NCBI GenBank assembly: GCA_900550205.1
Contig: URRJ01000073.1
Span: 1 to 9,204 of the forward strand
Direction of reading: 5' to 3'
DNA length: 9,204 nt
Source of the DNA: an uncultured Collinsella sp.
Lineage (GTDB): Bacteria > Actinomycetota > Coriobacteriia > Coriobacteriales > Coriobacteriaceae
Shown here: positions 1 through 5,536 of the stretch, in pieces
Layout: each line of letters opens with the position of its first letter
Position numbering within the stretch: the stretch's first letter is position 1
Made by a program: the position numbers and the translations under genes
Notes under the pieces: generated by a model
What the model saw: only the letters and a program-made list of their open reading frames with translations
Database searches by the model: none
What the model was told of the DNA's origin: nothing

Positions 1-9
1 GGGAAGGGG

Positions 10-34
10 TGGGGAAAGGTGTTGAAAAATGGGG
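10..34 (+). promoter_or_regulatory. Probable MraZ operator (10-bp-spaced TGGGG repeats)
   Basis: TGGGG occurs at 10-14 and 30-34, with a degenerate copy, TGTTG, exactly midway at 20-24. The three 5-mers therefore repeat every 10 bp, one helical turn. Bases 1-4 (GGGA) would complete a fourth copy if the base just left of the window is T. This matches the known MraZ box of Escherichia coli, three TGGGN repeats with 5-nt spacers upstream of mraZ. The array overlaps the -35 and the spacer of the predicted promoter, so bound MraZ would block RNA polymerase. The repeats are seen directly; the assignment to MraZ is inferred from family knowledge and position. Confidence 0.7.
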
Positions 35-50
35 CGGTTCCCCATATTAT
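22..50 (+). promoter_or_regulatory. Predicted sigma70-type promoter of the dcw cluster
   Basis: A -35 TTGAAA (22-27) and a -10 TATTAT (45-50) are separated by exactly 17 bp. Each hexamer differs from consensus at one position. Transcription would start around 56-58, leaving a leader of about 62 nt before mraZ. The -10 lies in the most AT-rich stretch of the control region. The 10-bp repeats overlap the -35 and spacer, and one GGGG-N5-CCCC dyad fills the spacer up to the -10, so the promoter looks tightly regulated. No start site has been measured. Confidence 0.7.
29..45. repeat. Interrupted palindrome, copy 1 (promoter spacer)
   Basis: ATGGGG, a 5-nt centre CGGTT, then CCCCAT form a perfect 6-bp inverted repeat inside the -35/-10 spacer, touching the first base of the -10. 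Its core, GGGG-CGGTT-CCCC (31-43), recurs with one base changed at 68-80. The left arm contains the last TGGGG unit of the presumed MraZ array. It could be a second protein-binding site or part of the same one; the sequence cannot tell which. Confidence 0.5.
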
Positions 51-65
51 TAATGACGTCGACAG

Positions 66-82
66 GCGGGGTGGTTCCCCGC
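66..82. repeat. Interrupted palindrome, copy 2 (mRNA leader hairpin)
   Basis: GCGGGG, TGGTT, CCCCGC form a perfect 6-bp GC stem with a 5-nt loop, starting about 10 nt after the predicted transcript start. The core (68-80) matches copy 1 at 12 of 13 positions and lies 37 bp downstream of it. In RNA it would be a stable hairpin near the 5' end of the mraZ leader, and in DNA a possible second operator. It is not followed by a T run, so it is not a terminator. It ends 21 nt before the mraZ ribosome binding site. Confidence 0.5.
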
Positions 83-103
83 GTACGTGCCATCTGAGTA
101 ACC

Positions 104-113
104 GAGGGGAGGG
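104..113 (+). promoter_or_regulatory. Ribosome binding site of mraZ
   Basis: The purine run GAGGGGAGGG ends 5 nt before ATG 119 and 11 nt before the next in-frame ATG at 125. Both starts leave the conserved AYERNLDAKGR region intact. Spacing slightly favours 119. Confidence 0.7.
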
Positions 114-118
114 CGCAC

Positions 119-553
119 ATGGGAATGACGGGTGCATACGAGCGCAATCTCGATGCAAAAGGTCGTCTGTCCCTGCCTGCACCCCTTCGCGAGGAGCTTG
201 GAGAGCACGTTCGCGTGTTCAAAGCCCTGGATGTCGATGCTCTGTACGTGTTCTCTGCCGAGGCCTTCGATAAGTGGGTCGAAGGACTCTTCGCGGGTCG
301 TGAGGGCCACGAGGGTTTTAACCCGCGTGACATCAACGACCAGAAGCTCATGAGGGCGATCAACAAGCGCACCACGTCGATGGATGTGGACAGCGCCGGT
401 CGTATCGGTCTTTCTGAGTCTCTCCGCAAGCAGGCGAACCTCGACCGCGAGGTCACGGTTGTGGGTAACTACGACCACCTTGAGGTTTGGGACCGCGCTA
501 CGGCCGATGAGGACGATGACGACGAGGCCCTGCTGGACCTCTTCTTCTCGTAA
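119..553 (+). CDS. mraZ: Transcriptional regulator MraZ
   Basis: MraZ is a DNA-binding protein related to the AbrB/SpoVT fold. It assembles into rings and controls the dcw cluster from its own promoter. The 144-residue product has the two expected half-domains, each with a DxxGR signature: DAKGR at 12-16, followed by LSLP, and DSAGR at 91-95, followed by IGLSESLRKQA. The family is usually about 140-150 residues, so the gene looks complete. It ends in an acidic stretch (EDDDDE, 131-136) and a hydrophobic tail, LLDLFFS. It is the first gene after the promoter, with TGGGG repeats upstream that fit autoregulation, and lies 20 nt before rsmH. It starts at ATG 119 behind a strong purine-rich site. 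Family and gene order are clear; direct repression here is inferred. Confidence 0.95.
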   Translation: MGMTGAYERNLDAKGRLSLPAPLREELGEHVRVFKALDVDALYVFSAEAFDKWVEGLFAGREGHEGFNPRDINDQKLMRAINKRTTSMDVDSAGRIGLSESLRKQANLDREVTVVGNYDHLEVWDRATADEDDDDEALLDLFFS

Positions 554-573
554 GGGCAAGGCACGAGTAACGG

Positions 574-1539
574 ATGGAGCGTGGGATCTTGACACAAGAA
601 TATCGGCATGAACCTGTCATGCTCGGCGAAGTGCTTGAGTCACTGCAGCTCAAGAGCGGTTCCGTCGTCTGCGATTGCACCCTTGGCGGTGCCGGTCATT
701 CGGTTAAGATGGCCGCGCAGGTGGGGGAGACGGGTCTTTTGCTCGGCGTCGATCAGGACGACATGGCCCTCGAGGCCGCTGGCACCCGTCTGGACCGCGA
801 GGTTCCCGGCGTCCCGCACCAGCTGCTGAAGGGCAACTTCGGCGACTTGGACGAGCTGCTTTGCTCGGCCGAGGTGCCTGGGGTCGATGGCTTCCTGTTT
901 GACTTGGGCGTTTCGTCACCGCAACTCGATATCCCTGGCAGGGGCTTTTCGTATAACGAGGATGCCCCATTGGACATGCGGATGGATCCGGGTAATAACA
1001 CCTTAAACGCAGCTGAGGTCATCAACACCTATAACGAACACGACCTCGCCCGGATTCTACGCGTCTACGGCGAAGAGAAGTTCGCCTCGCAGATTGCGCG
1101 CGAGATCGTGCGCCGTCGCGAGCAAGAACCGATCGAAACCACAGGCCAATTTGTCGAGATCATCAAGGCTGGCATTCCGGCTGCCGCTCGTCGGCATGGC
1201 GGACATCCGGCCAAGAAGAGCTTCCAGGCCATTCGCATCGAGGTCAATCACGAGCTCGATGTGCTCGAGCGAGGGCTTGACGCCGCCACCAGGTGGCTCA
1301 ACCCGGGCGGACGCATCTGCGTCATCTCGTATCACTCGCTCGAGGACCGTATCGTAAAGAACCACTTTAAGGAGATGAGCCAGGGGTGCACGTGTCCGCC
1401 GGAGATTCCGGTGTGCGTGTGCGGCAACGTGCCGATACTCAAGGTCATCACCCGCAAACCCTTGGTTGCCCAACCCGATGAGGTTGCGCGCAACCCTAGG
1501 GCGAGATCAGCCAAAATCCGTGTGGCGGAGCGCTTGTAG
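574..1539 (+). CDS. rsmH: 16S rRNA (cytosine(1402)-N(4))-methyltransferase RsmH (MraW)
   Basis: RsmH is a cytoplasmic SAM-dependent methyltransferase that modifies the N4 position of C1402 in the 16S rRNA decoding centre. The 321-residue protein carries the family motifs in order: the SAM loop DCTLGGAGHS (34-43), GVDQDDMAL (58-66), DLGVSSPQLD (110-119), RGFSYNEDAPLDMRMD (123-138), GHPAKKSFQAIRIEVN, GGRICVISYHSLEDR (245-259), and a C-terminal NPRARSAKIRVAE. A paired CxC cluster (C272, C274, C281, C283) precedes the end, as in many relatives. ATG 574 has no clear ribosome binding site. The in-frame TTG at 589, giving MTQEYRHEPVML with GGAG 9 nt upstream, is a credible alternative. It sits 20 nt after mraZ, probably in the same transcript, and ends in TAG. 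Confidence 0.96.
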   Translation: MERGILTQEYRHEPVMLGEVLESLQLKSGSVVCDCTLGGAGHSVKMAAQVGETGLLLGVDQDDMALEAAGTRLDREVPGVPHQLLKGNFGDLDELLCSAEVPGVDGFLFDLGVSSPQLDIPGRGFSYNEDAPLDMRMDPGNNTLNAAEVINTYNEHDLARILRVYGEEKFASQIAREIVRRREQEPIETTGQFVEIIKAGIPAAARRHGGHPAKKSFQAIRIEVNHELDVLERGLDAATRWLNPGGRICVISYHSLEDRIVKNHFKEMSQGCTCPPEIPVCVCGNVPILKVITRKPLVAQPDEVARNPRARSAKIRVAERL

Positions 1540-1560
1540 CGTTACGCGCGCGATATTGGA

Positions 1561-1620
1561 CCTCCCGCTCGTACCATAAACGAAGCTTAAACACACTACC
1601 AACGTACTCGGGATGGGAGG
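1561..1620 (+). promoter_or_regulatory. ftsL ribosome binding site with possible masking helix
   Basis: GGGAGG at 1615-1620, 9 nt before ATG 1630, is a strong ribosome binding site. Upstream, CCTCCC at 1561-1566 is its exact complement. The pairing extends through a G-U, one C/A mismatch, a U-G and a C-G, joining 1561-1570 to 1611-1620. The 40 nt between (1571-1610) would be the loop. This could hide the site, but a loop of that size weakens the case. It lies in the 90-nt gap (1540-1629) after rsmH. I found no convincing promoter or terminator in that gap. Confidence 0.4.
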
Positions 1621-1629
1621 CGGCATATC

Positions 1630-2100
1630 ATGGGCTACAACACCTCAAACGCAGCACTCGCCTATGATATGAACGCCATGCCCGCCTACCGTGAGGCACC
1701 GCAGGCCCCCGTTGCTCCCCGCGAGCAGCGCACGCCGCGCTTTGATGTCTACACGGGCGCGGGCCGTCAGGCAAACCAGGCGGTAAGCCCGGTTTTCATG
1801 AGCGTTCTTAAAACGTTTTGCATCATTGCGGCTATCTTCATGACGATTGGCGTCGCCCGCGTGGCGCTTGCCGGCGTTACAGCCCAGGTGCTCAACAGCA
1901 ACGCCGAGCTTACCAACACGCTCGAGAAGGCGACCGATGAGAGCTCTGACCTTGAGGTCATGCACTCTGTTTATGGTGCCGATACGCGCATTCGCGATCT
2001 TGCGGGCGCTTATGGCATGGTGGAGCCCAGCGAGAGCGTTACACTTGATTTTTCGCAGGATGCAGCCGCGGGCGCCAGCGCGACCGCGACCGCTCAGTAA
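1630..2100 (+). CDS. ftsL: FtsL-like bitopic cell division protein
   Basis: This 156-residue protein has FtsL/DivIC architecture. A roughly 55-residue cytoplasmic N-terminus rich in Ala, Pro and Arg precedes one membrane segment at about 56-80 (VFMSVLKTFCIIAAIF and onward). An extracellular, probably coiled-coil stretch follows (about 84-112), then an IRDLAGAYGMVEP block (121-133) like the end of the FtsL/DivIC domain, and a low-complexity Ala/Thr/Ser tail. Such proteins link FtsQ and FtsB/DivIC to the FtsW-FtsI synthase and help activate it at the septum. Sequence conservation is low, so the call rests mainly on topology, size and its place between rsmH and ftsI. A DivIC/FtsB-like name cannot be excluded. 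It starts at ATG 1630 behind GGGAGG and ends in TAA, 17 nt before ftsI. Confidence 0.78.
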   Translation: MGYNTSNAALAYDMNAMPAYREAPQAPVAPREQRTPRFDVYTGAGRQANQAVSPVFMSVLKTFCIIAAIFMTIGVARVALAGVTAQVLNSNAELTNTLEKATDESSDLEVMHSVYGADTRIRDLAGAYGMVEPSESVTLDFSQDAAAGASATATAQ

Positions 2101-2117
2101 CAAGACGGTAGCTGAGT

Positions 2118-3983
2118 ATGACAAATGACTATCACCGCGGTCCCGATGGGAATCGCGGTTCTGGGCGTCCCTCTTCGCGGGGACGCTCTGGTTATCAAGG
2201 AGCGGGTCGGCCATCTTACAACGCCGGGCCGTCTCGTGGCAATGACCCCGCGTCGCGCCTCCGCGGCTCGAATGGTCCTCAAATGCATAACACCAGGCCG
2301 CGTAAGGGCTTGTCGACCGAATGGCTCACGGGCACGCCGCTGCCCCGTCGCAATGCCGTCTTGGGCATAATCGGGATTGGTATGGGCCTGGGTGTCCTTC
2401 GCCTTGCCGACTATCAAATCGTGGAAGCCGATAAGCTGCGCGATCGCGCCGACGCACGCCGCCTGCTTGCACAGACGCTCTATGCCAAGCGCGGTACGAT
2501 TTACGACCGCAACGGCAACGTACTGACGTCGTCGGTCGAATGCCGCAATATCGCCGTAAACCCGCAGCTGGTCGAGGACGTGGACAAGACGGTGTCGGCG
2601 CTGGTCAAAGCCACGGGAATCGATAAAAAGACCTGCCGCGAGCTCGTTGAGTCGGATGGCTCCTGGGTGTATATCAAACGTCAGGTGGACGAGGACGATG
2701 CCGCGGCGCTGGAGAAGAAGAATCTGCCCGGCGTGCTCTTTGAGCAAGCCATGAAGCGTGTATACCCTTATGGCAACCTGGCGTCGCAGGTGCTGGGCGT
2801 GGTGAATGTGGATAACGATGGCCTGACGGGCCTCGAGAAGCAGTACAACAAGCTTTTGACCGGAGCGAACGGTTCGCTGGTGCGCGAGCGTGCGAGAGAC
2901 GGTAGCTATATCGCGGGCGGTGCCTATAAAAAGGTGGCGGCGGTTGACGGCGTGGACATCGTGACGACGCTCGACGTCAATATCCAGCGCGCGGCCGAGG
3001 ACGCCCTTGCCGAGGCGGTCGAGAAGACCAAGGCAAAGAACGGCTCGGCCCTGGTGACGGACCCCACGACCGGTGAGATTCTGGCGGCGTGCTCGTATCC
3101 CACGTACGATCAGACCGACCTGGAGAACGCCAAGACCGAGGACATGAACCTGCACCTGGTCACCGATGCCTACGAGCCCGGCTCGGTTTTCAAAACGCTC
3201 GTCGCCGGCACCGGCTTCGATGTGGGTGCCGTGCGCTCGAGCACGTCGTTTGAGGTGCCGGCGAGCATCAAGGTGGGCGACGATACCGTAACCGACGCCG
3301 ACAAGCGCGACTACGCCATGACCATGGACGTGCGCGAGATGATGCGCCGCTCGTCCAACGTGGGCTTTGTCTTGGTGGGGCGCAAAATCGGTGCGGATGA
3401 CTTTGCCGCCTATGTGGATAAGTGGGGCATCGGTCACAGTTCGGGCGTCGATTTTCCGGGTGAAAGCCTGGGCATCGTCAAGGAACGAGACCAGTACGAT
3501 GGCGCCACGCTGGGCTCGATGAGCTTTGGCCAGGCGCTGTCTGTCTCACCGATTGAGATCGCACGTGCCGTGGGCGGTATCGCCAACGGTGGCGTGATGA
3601 TGACCCCGCACTTCTATAAGTCAAGCAAGGGCGACGAGAAGGACTGGGGCGAAGGTGAGCGTGCGATTTCTGAGGATGCCGCCTCCCAGGTGACATCGTG
3701 CATGCAGACGGTCGTGTCAGAGGGTACGGGCGTGGGCGGTGCCGTGGACGGCTATGACGTGGCAGGCAAGACCGGCACGGCGGAGCGCGCGGACGAAAAC
3801 GGCGGCTACCTCAAGGAGAACTATATGTCTTCCTTCATGGGCTTTGCCCCGGCTCAGTCGCCCAAGGTACTGTGCTACATCACGCTCGACGGCACGCCGA
3901 GCGGCTCGGATGCCGCCGCGATTCCGTTTCAGAGTATTATGGCCAACGCGCTTGATGTTTTGGGTATCCCGCGCACCAAGTAG
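2118..3983 (+). CDS. ftsI: Class B penicillin-binding protein, division transpeptidase (FtsI/PBP2b/PBP3 type)
   Basis: FtsI crosslinks septal peptidoglycan as the transpeptidase partner of FtsW. The 621-residue protein opens with about 78 cytoplasmic residues rich in Gly, Arg, Ser and Pro, then a membrane anchor (about 79-97). The pedestal/dimerisation domain begins with RGTIYDRNGN (125-134). The transpeptidase domain has all three active-site motifs: SVFK with nucleophile S356 and K359, SSN (412-414) and KTGT (551-554). It ends soon after this domain with no PASTA repeats, which favours a division PBP over SpoVD or PBP2x-like forms. The ribosome binding site before ATG 2118 is poor, and two hairpins fall inside the first 24 codons, so expression may depend on coupling to ftsL 17 nt upstream. 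The next plausible in-frame ATG (2283) would remove most of the tail but keep the anchor. It ends in TAG. Confidence 0.95.
   Translation: MTNDYHRGPDGNRGSGRPSSRGRSGYQGAGRPSYNAGPSRGNDPASRLRGSNGPQMHNTRPRKGLSTEWLTGTPLPRRNAVLGIIGIGMGLGVLRLADYQIVEADKLRDRADARRLLAQTLYAKRGTIYDRNGNVLTSSVECRNIAVNPQLVEDVDKTVSALVKATGIDKKTCRELVESDGSWVYIKRQVDEDDAAALEKKNLPGVLFEQAMKRVYPYGNLASQVLGVVNVDNDGLTGLEKQYNKLLTGANGSLVRERARDGSYIAGGAYKKVAAVDGVDIVTTLDVNIQRAAEDALAEAVEKTKAKNGSALVTDPTTGEILAACSYPTYDQTDLENAKTEDMNLHLVTDAYEPGSVFKTLVAGTGFDVGAVRSSTSFEVPASIKVGDDTVTDADKRDYAMTMDVREMMRRSSNVGFVLVGRKIGADDFAAYVDKWGIGHSSGVDFPGESLGIVKERDQYDGATLGSMSFGQALSVSPIEIARAVGGIANGGVMMTPHFYKSSKGDEKDWGEGERAISEDAASQVTSCMQTVVSEGTGVGGAVDGYDVAGKTGTAERADENGGYLKENYMSSFMGFAPAQSPKVLCYITLDGTPSGSDAAAIPFQSIMANALDVLGIPRTK
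2134..2188 (+). repeat. Two tandem hairpins at the start of ftsI
   Basis: Hairpin 1: ACCGCG (2134-2139) pairs with CGCGGT (2154-2159), and inside it TCCC (2141-2144) pairs with GGGA (2148-2151) around a GAT loop. Hairpin 2: GCGTCCC (2165-2171) pairs with GGGACGC (2180-2186) around an 8-nt loop, extended by a G-U and a G-C pair to 2163-2188. Only three bases separate them. The stems lie in codons 6-24 of ftsI, which encode a low-complexity Gly/Arg/Ser tail. A role in slowing translation initiation is inference; chance pairing in GC-rich DNA is the alternative. Confidence 0.45.
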
Positions 3984-4108
3984 GGGGGTTGTCCTATTTG
4001 GTACGTCCATTGTTTAAACTAAAGGGTGTTCACACGCCCTGCACCACGCATGAGTGGCGCTGGGATACAATACGCCGGTAGCATTATTAGGTTTATAGGG
4101 GAGCTGCA
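3984..4108 (+). promoter_or_regulatory. 125-nt intergenic region before murF with a weak candidate promoter
   Basis: This is the longest gap between genes in the window and holds no convincing ORF. TACAAT at 4066-4071 is a good -10 match and would start transcription near 4078, giving a leader of about 31 nt. However, no recognisable -35 lies 16-19 bp upstream. Further left are an 8-bp palindrome GTTTAAAC (4012-4019) and a 7-bp hairpin (4023-4040). Such a gap amid very short spacers suggests an internal promoter or regulatory point for murF-mraY-murD-ftsW. The murF ribosome binding site AGGGGAG lies at 4097-4103, 5 nt before its ATG. Confidence 0.4.
4023..4040 (+). repeat. Small hairpin between ftsI and murF
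   Basis: AGGGTGT (4023-4029) pairs with ACGCCCT (4034-4040) around the loop TCAC. The 7-bp stem includes one G-U pair. No T run follows, so it does not look like an intrinsic terminator. It could stabilise an mRNA end or be chance. Confidence 0.35.
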
Positions 4109-5533
4109 ATGATAGAGATCGCCGTCAACAACCTCGCGGCCGCAACAGGGGCCCGAACCGTGACGGAGCAGACCGATCGAGTTTGTCGCGGGTGCGTTAT
4201 CGACTCGCGTCAGGTTGAGGAAGGGACGATTTTTGTCGCCTTCCCGGGCGAAAAGGTCGACGGAAACGATTTTGCTCCTCGGGCTATCGAGTCGGGTGCC
4301 GGCGCGGTCGTGCTTACCCGCGAGCCCGATGACGACTTGCTTTCACTTGCCCAGGACAAGGGCTGCGCCGTCCTGCTGACGGATGATCCCGAGGAATTTT
4401 TGCTGCGCCTGGCACATGCCTATCGCACGCAGCTTGGCTGTCTGGTCATTGGTATTACCGGCTCGATCGGCAAGACCACGACCAAGGATGTGCTCGCCGC
4501 GGTGCTTTCCAAACGCTATCGCGTCTGGGCTACCAAAGGGAATTTCAACAATTTGATCGGCATGCCACTCACGGTGCTCTCTGCTCCGGCTGATACTGAG
4601 GTCCTGGTGCTCGAGATGGGCATGAACCATTTCCACGAGATCGAGCGCCTGTCCCGTTCCGCCAATCCAAATCTCGCCATCGTGACCAAGATCGGCACCT
4701 CGCATATCGGCATTTTGGGCAGCCGCGAGAATATCGCGCGTGCCAAGTCCGAGATCGTCCAGGGTATGCGTGCCGCCGATGACTTCTCTCCGCTGCTTGT
4801 GCTTGGCGGCGAGGACGACTTTACCCCGTTCATTCGCGATACGTTTGCCGCGCCCGCGGGCGTTGATGTGATGCTCGCCGGCGTTTCGGATGATGATGAG
4901 GTCTGCGCGCGCGACATTCACGTCGACGACGAGGGCCGTCCGGTCTTTACGCTCGATTTTGGCGCAGGCGAGCGCATCGAGACCATGCTCGCCATTCCCG
5001 GCGCACAGTCTGTCCCCAATGCCGTAAAGGCGGCGGCAGTCGGCATTCGCCTAGGCGTGACGCCGGAACAGATCGATGCCGCCTTTAGGGGGCTGACGAT
5101 CACCGGTCATCGCCAGGAGATCAAGCACGCCGCCAGCGGTGCGCGCATCATCGACGACTCCTATAACGCCAGTGCCGAGTCCATGGCTGCCGGTCTCGAT
5201 CTGCTGTGCTCGCTTATCTGCGACGGCTCACGCATGGCGATTTTGGGCGAGATGGGTGAGATGGGCGACGAAGCCGCGCGCATGCACGAGCTTGTGGGCG
5301 CCTACGCCGCGGCTAAGAAGCTCGACATGCTGGTGTGCGTGGGCGGTGAGCTCGCTGCCCTCATGGCCGAGTCCGCTCGCATGATGGGTATGGACGAGGA
5401 CCGTATCCAGGTGTTCGCCGATTATCAGCAGGTGCTCGACCGTATGGGCGCCGCGCTCGAAAAGGACGACGTCGTACTGGTTAAGGGTTCCCGTTTCGTT
5501 GAGCTCGATCGCTTTGTGGAAGGTGTGTGCTAG
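4109..5533 (+). CDS. murF: UDP-MurNAc-tripeptide--D-alanyl-D-alanine ligase MurF
   Basis: MurF is the ATP-dependent cytoplasmic ligase that adds D-Ala-D-Ala to UDP-MurNAc-tripeptide, the last soluble step in precursor synthesis. The 474-residue protein has the usual three domains. The N-terminal substrate domain has FPGEKVDGNDF around 46-56; the more usual form is DGHD. The ATPase domain has the P-loop GITGSIGKTTTKD (115-127), EMGMNH (169-174) and a conserved IGTSHIG-LGSRENIARAKSEI stretch. The C-terminal domain has DDSYNAS (349-355), GEMGEMGDEA (380-389) and VKGSR (458-462). The TGSxGKTTTKD loop and the GEMGEMGDEA motif separate it from MurE. The start at ATG 4109 follows AGGGGAG by 5 nt. 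It follows a 125-nt gap, lies 3 nt before mraY, and ends in TAG. Confidence 0.96.
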   Translation: MIEIAVNNLAAATGARTVTEQTDRVCRGCVIDSRQVEEGTIFVAFPGEKVDGNDFAPRAIESGAGAVVLTREPDDDLLSLAQDKGCAVLLTDDPEEFLLRLAHAYRTQLGCLVIGITGSIGKTTTKDVLAAVLSKRYRVWATKGNFNNLIGMPLTVLSAPADTEVLVLEMGMNHFHEIERLSRSANPNLAIVTKIGTSHIGILGSRENIARAKSEIVQGMRAADDFSPLLVLGGEDDFTPFIRDTFAAPAGVDVMLAGVSDDDEVCARDIHVDDEGRPVFTLDFGAGERIETMLAIPGAQSVPNAVKAAAVGIRLGVTPEQIDAAFRGLTITGHRQEIKHAASGARIIDDSYNASAESMAAGLDLLCSLICDGSRMAILGEMGEMGDEAARMHELVGAYAAAKKLDMLVCVGGELAALMAESARMMGMDEDRIQVFADYQQVLDRMGAALEKDDVVLVKGSRFVELDRFVEGVC

Positions 5534-5536
5534 TCC

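Noticed and set aside
589..594. Perfect -35 hexamer TTGACA near the rsmH start
   Set aside because: No -10-like hexamer lies 16-19 bp downstream, and the bases are explained by coding sequence or a TTG start codon.
50..595. 181-codon open frame on the minus strand opposite mraZ
   Set aside because: It runs through the mraZ promoter and coding region and shows no family features.
1540..1629. Separate promoter for ftsL in the 90-nt gap
   Set aside because: TTGGAC (1556-1561) and CATAAA (1575-1580) are only 13 bp apart, and no better -35/-10 pair was found.
2125..2370. 81-codon plus-strand frame starting 7 nt inside ftsI
   Set aside because: It is out of frame with ftsI, overlaps it completely, has no ribosome binding site of its own and no recognisable protein features.
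2094..3437. 447-codon open frame on the minus strand opposite ftsI
   Set aside because: It lies wholly opposite a well-supported gene with all three PBP motifs. Its product is His/Arg/Val-rich with no recognisable domain, typical of shadow frames opposite GC-rich codon use.
4023..4040. Hairpin after ftsI as an intrinsic terminator
   Set aside because: The stem is short, includes a G-U pair and is followed by GCACCACGC, with no T run.
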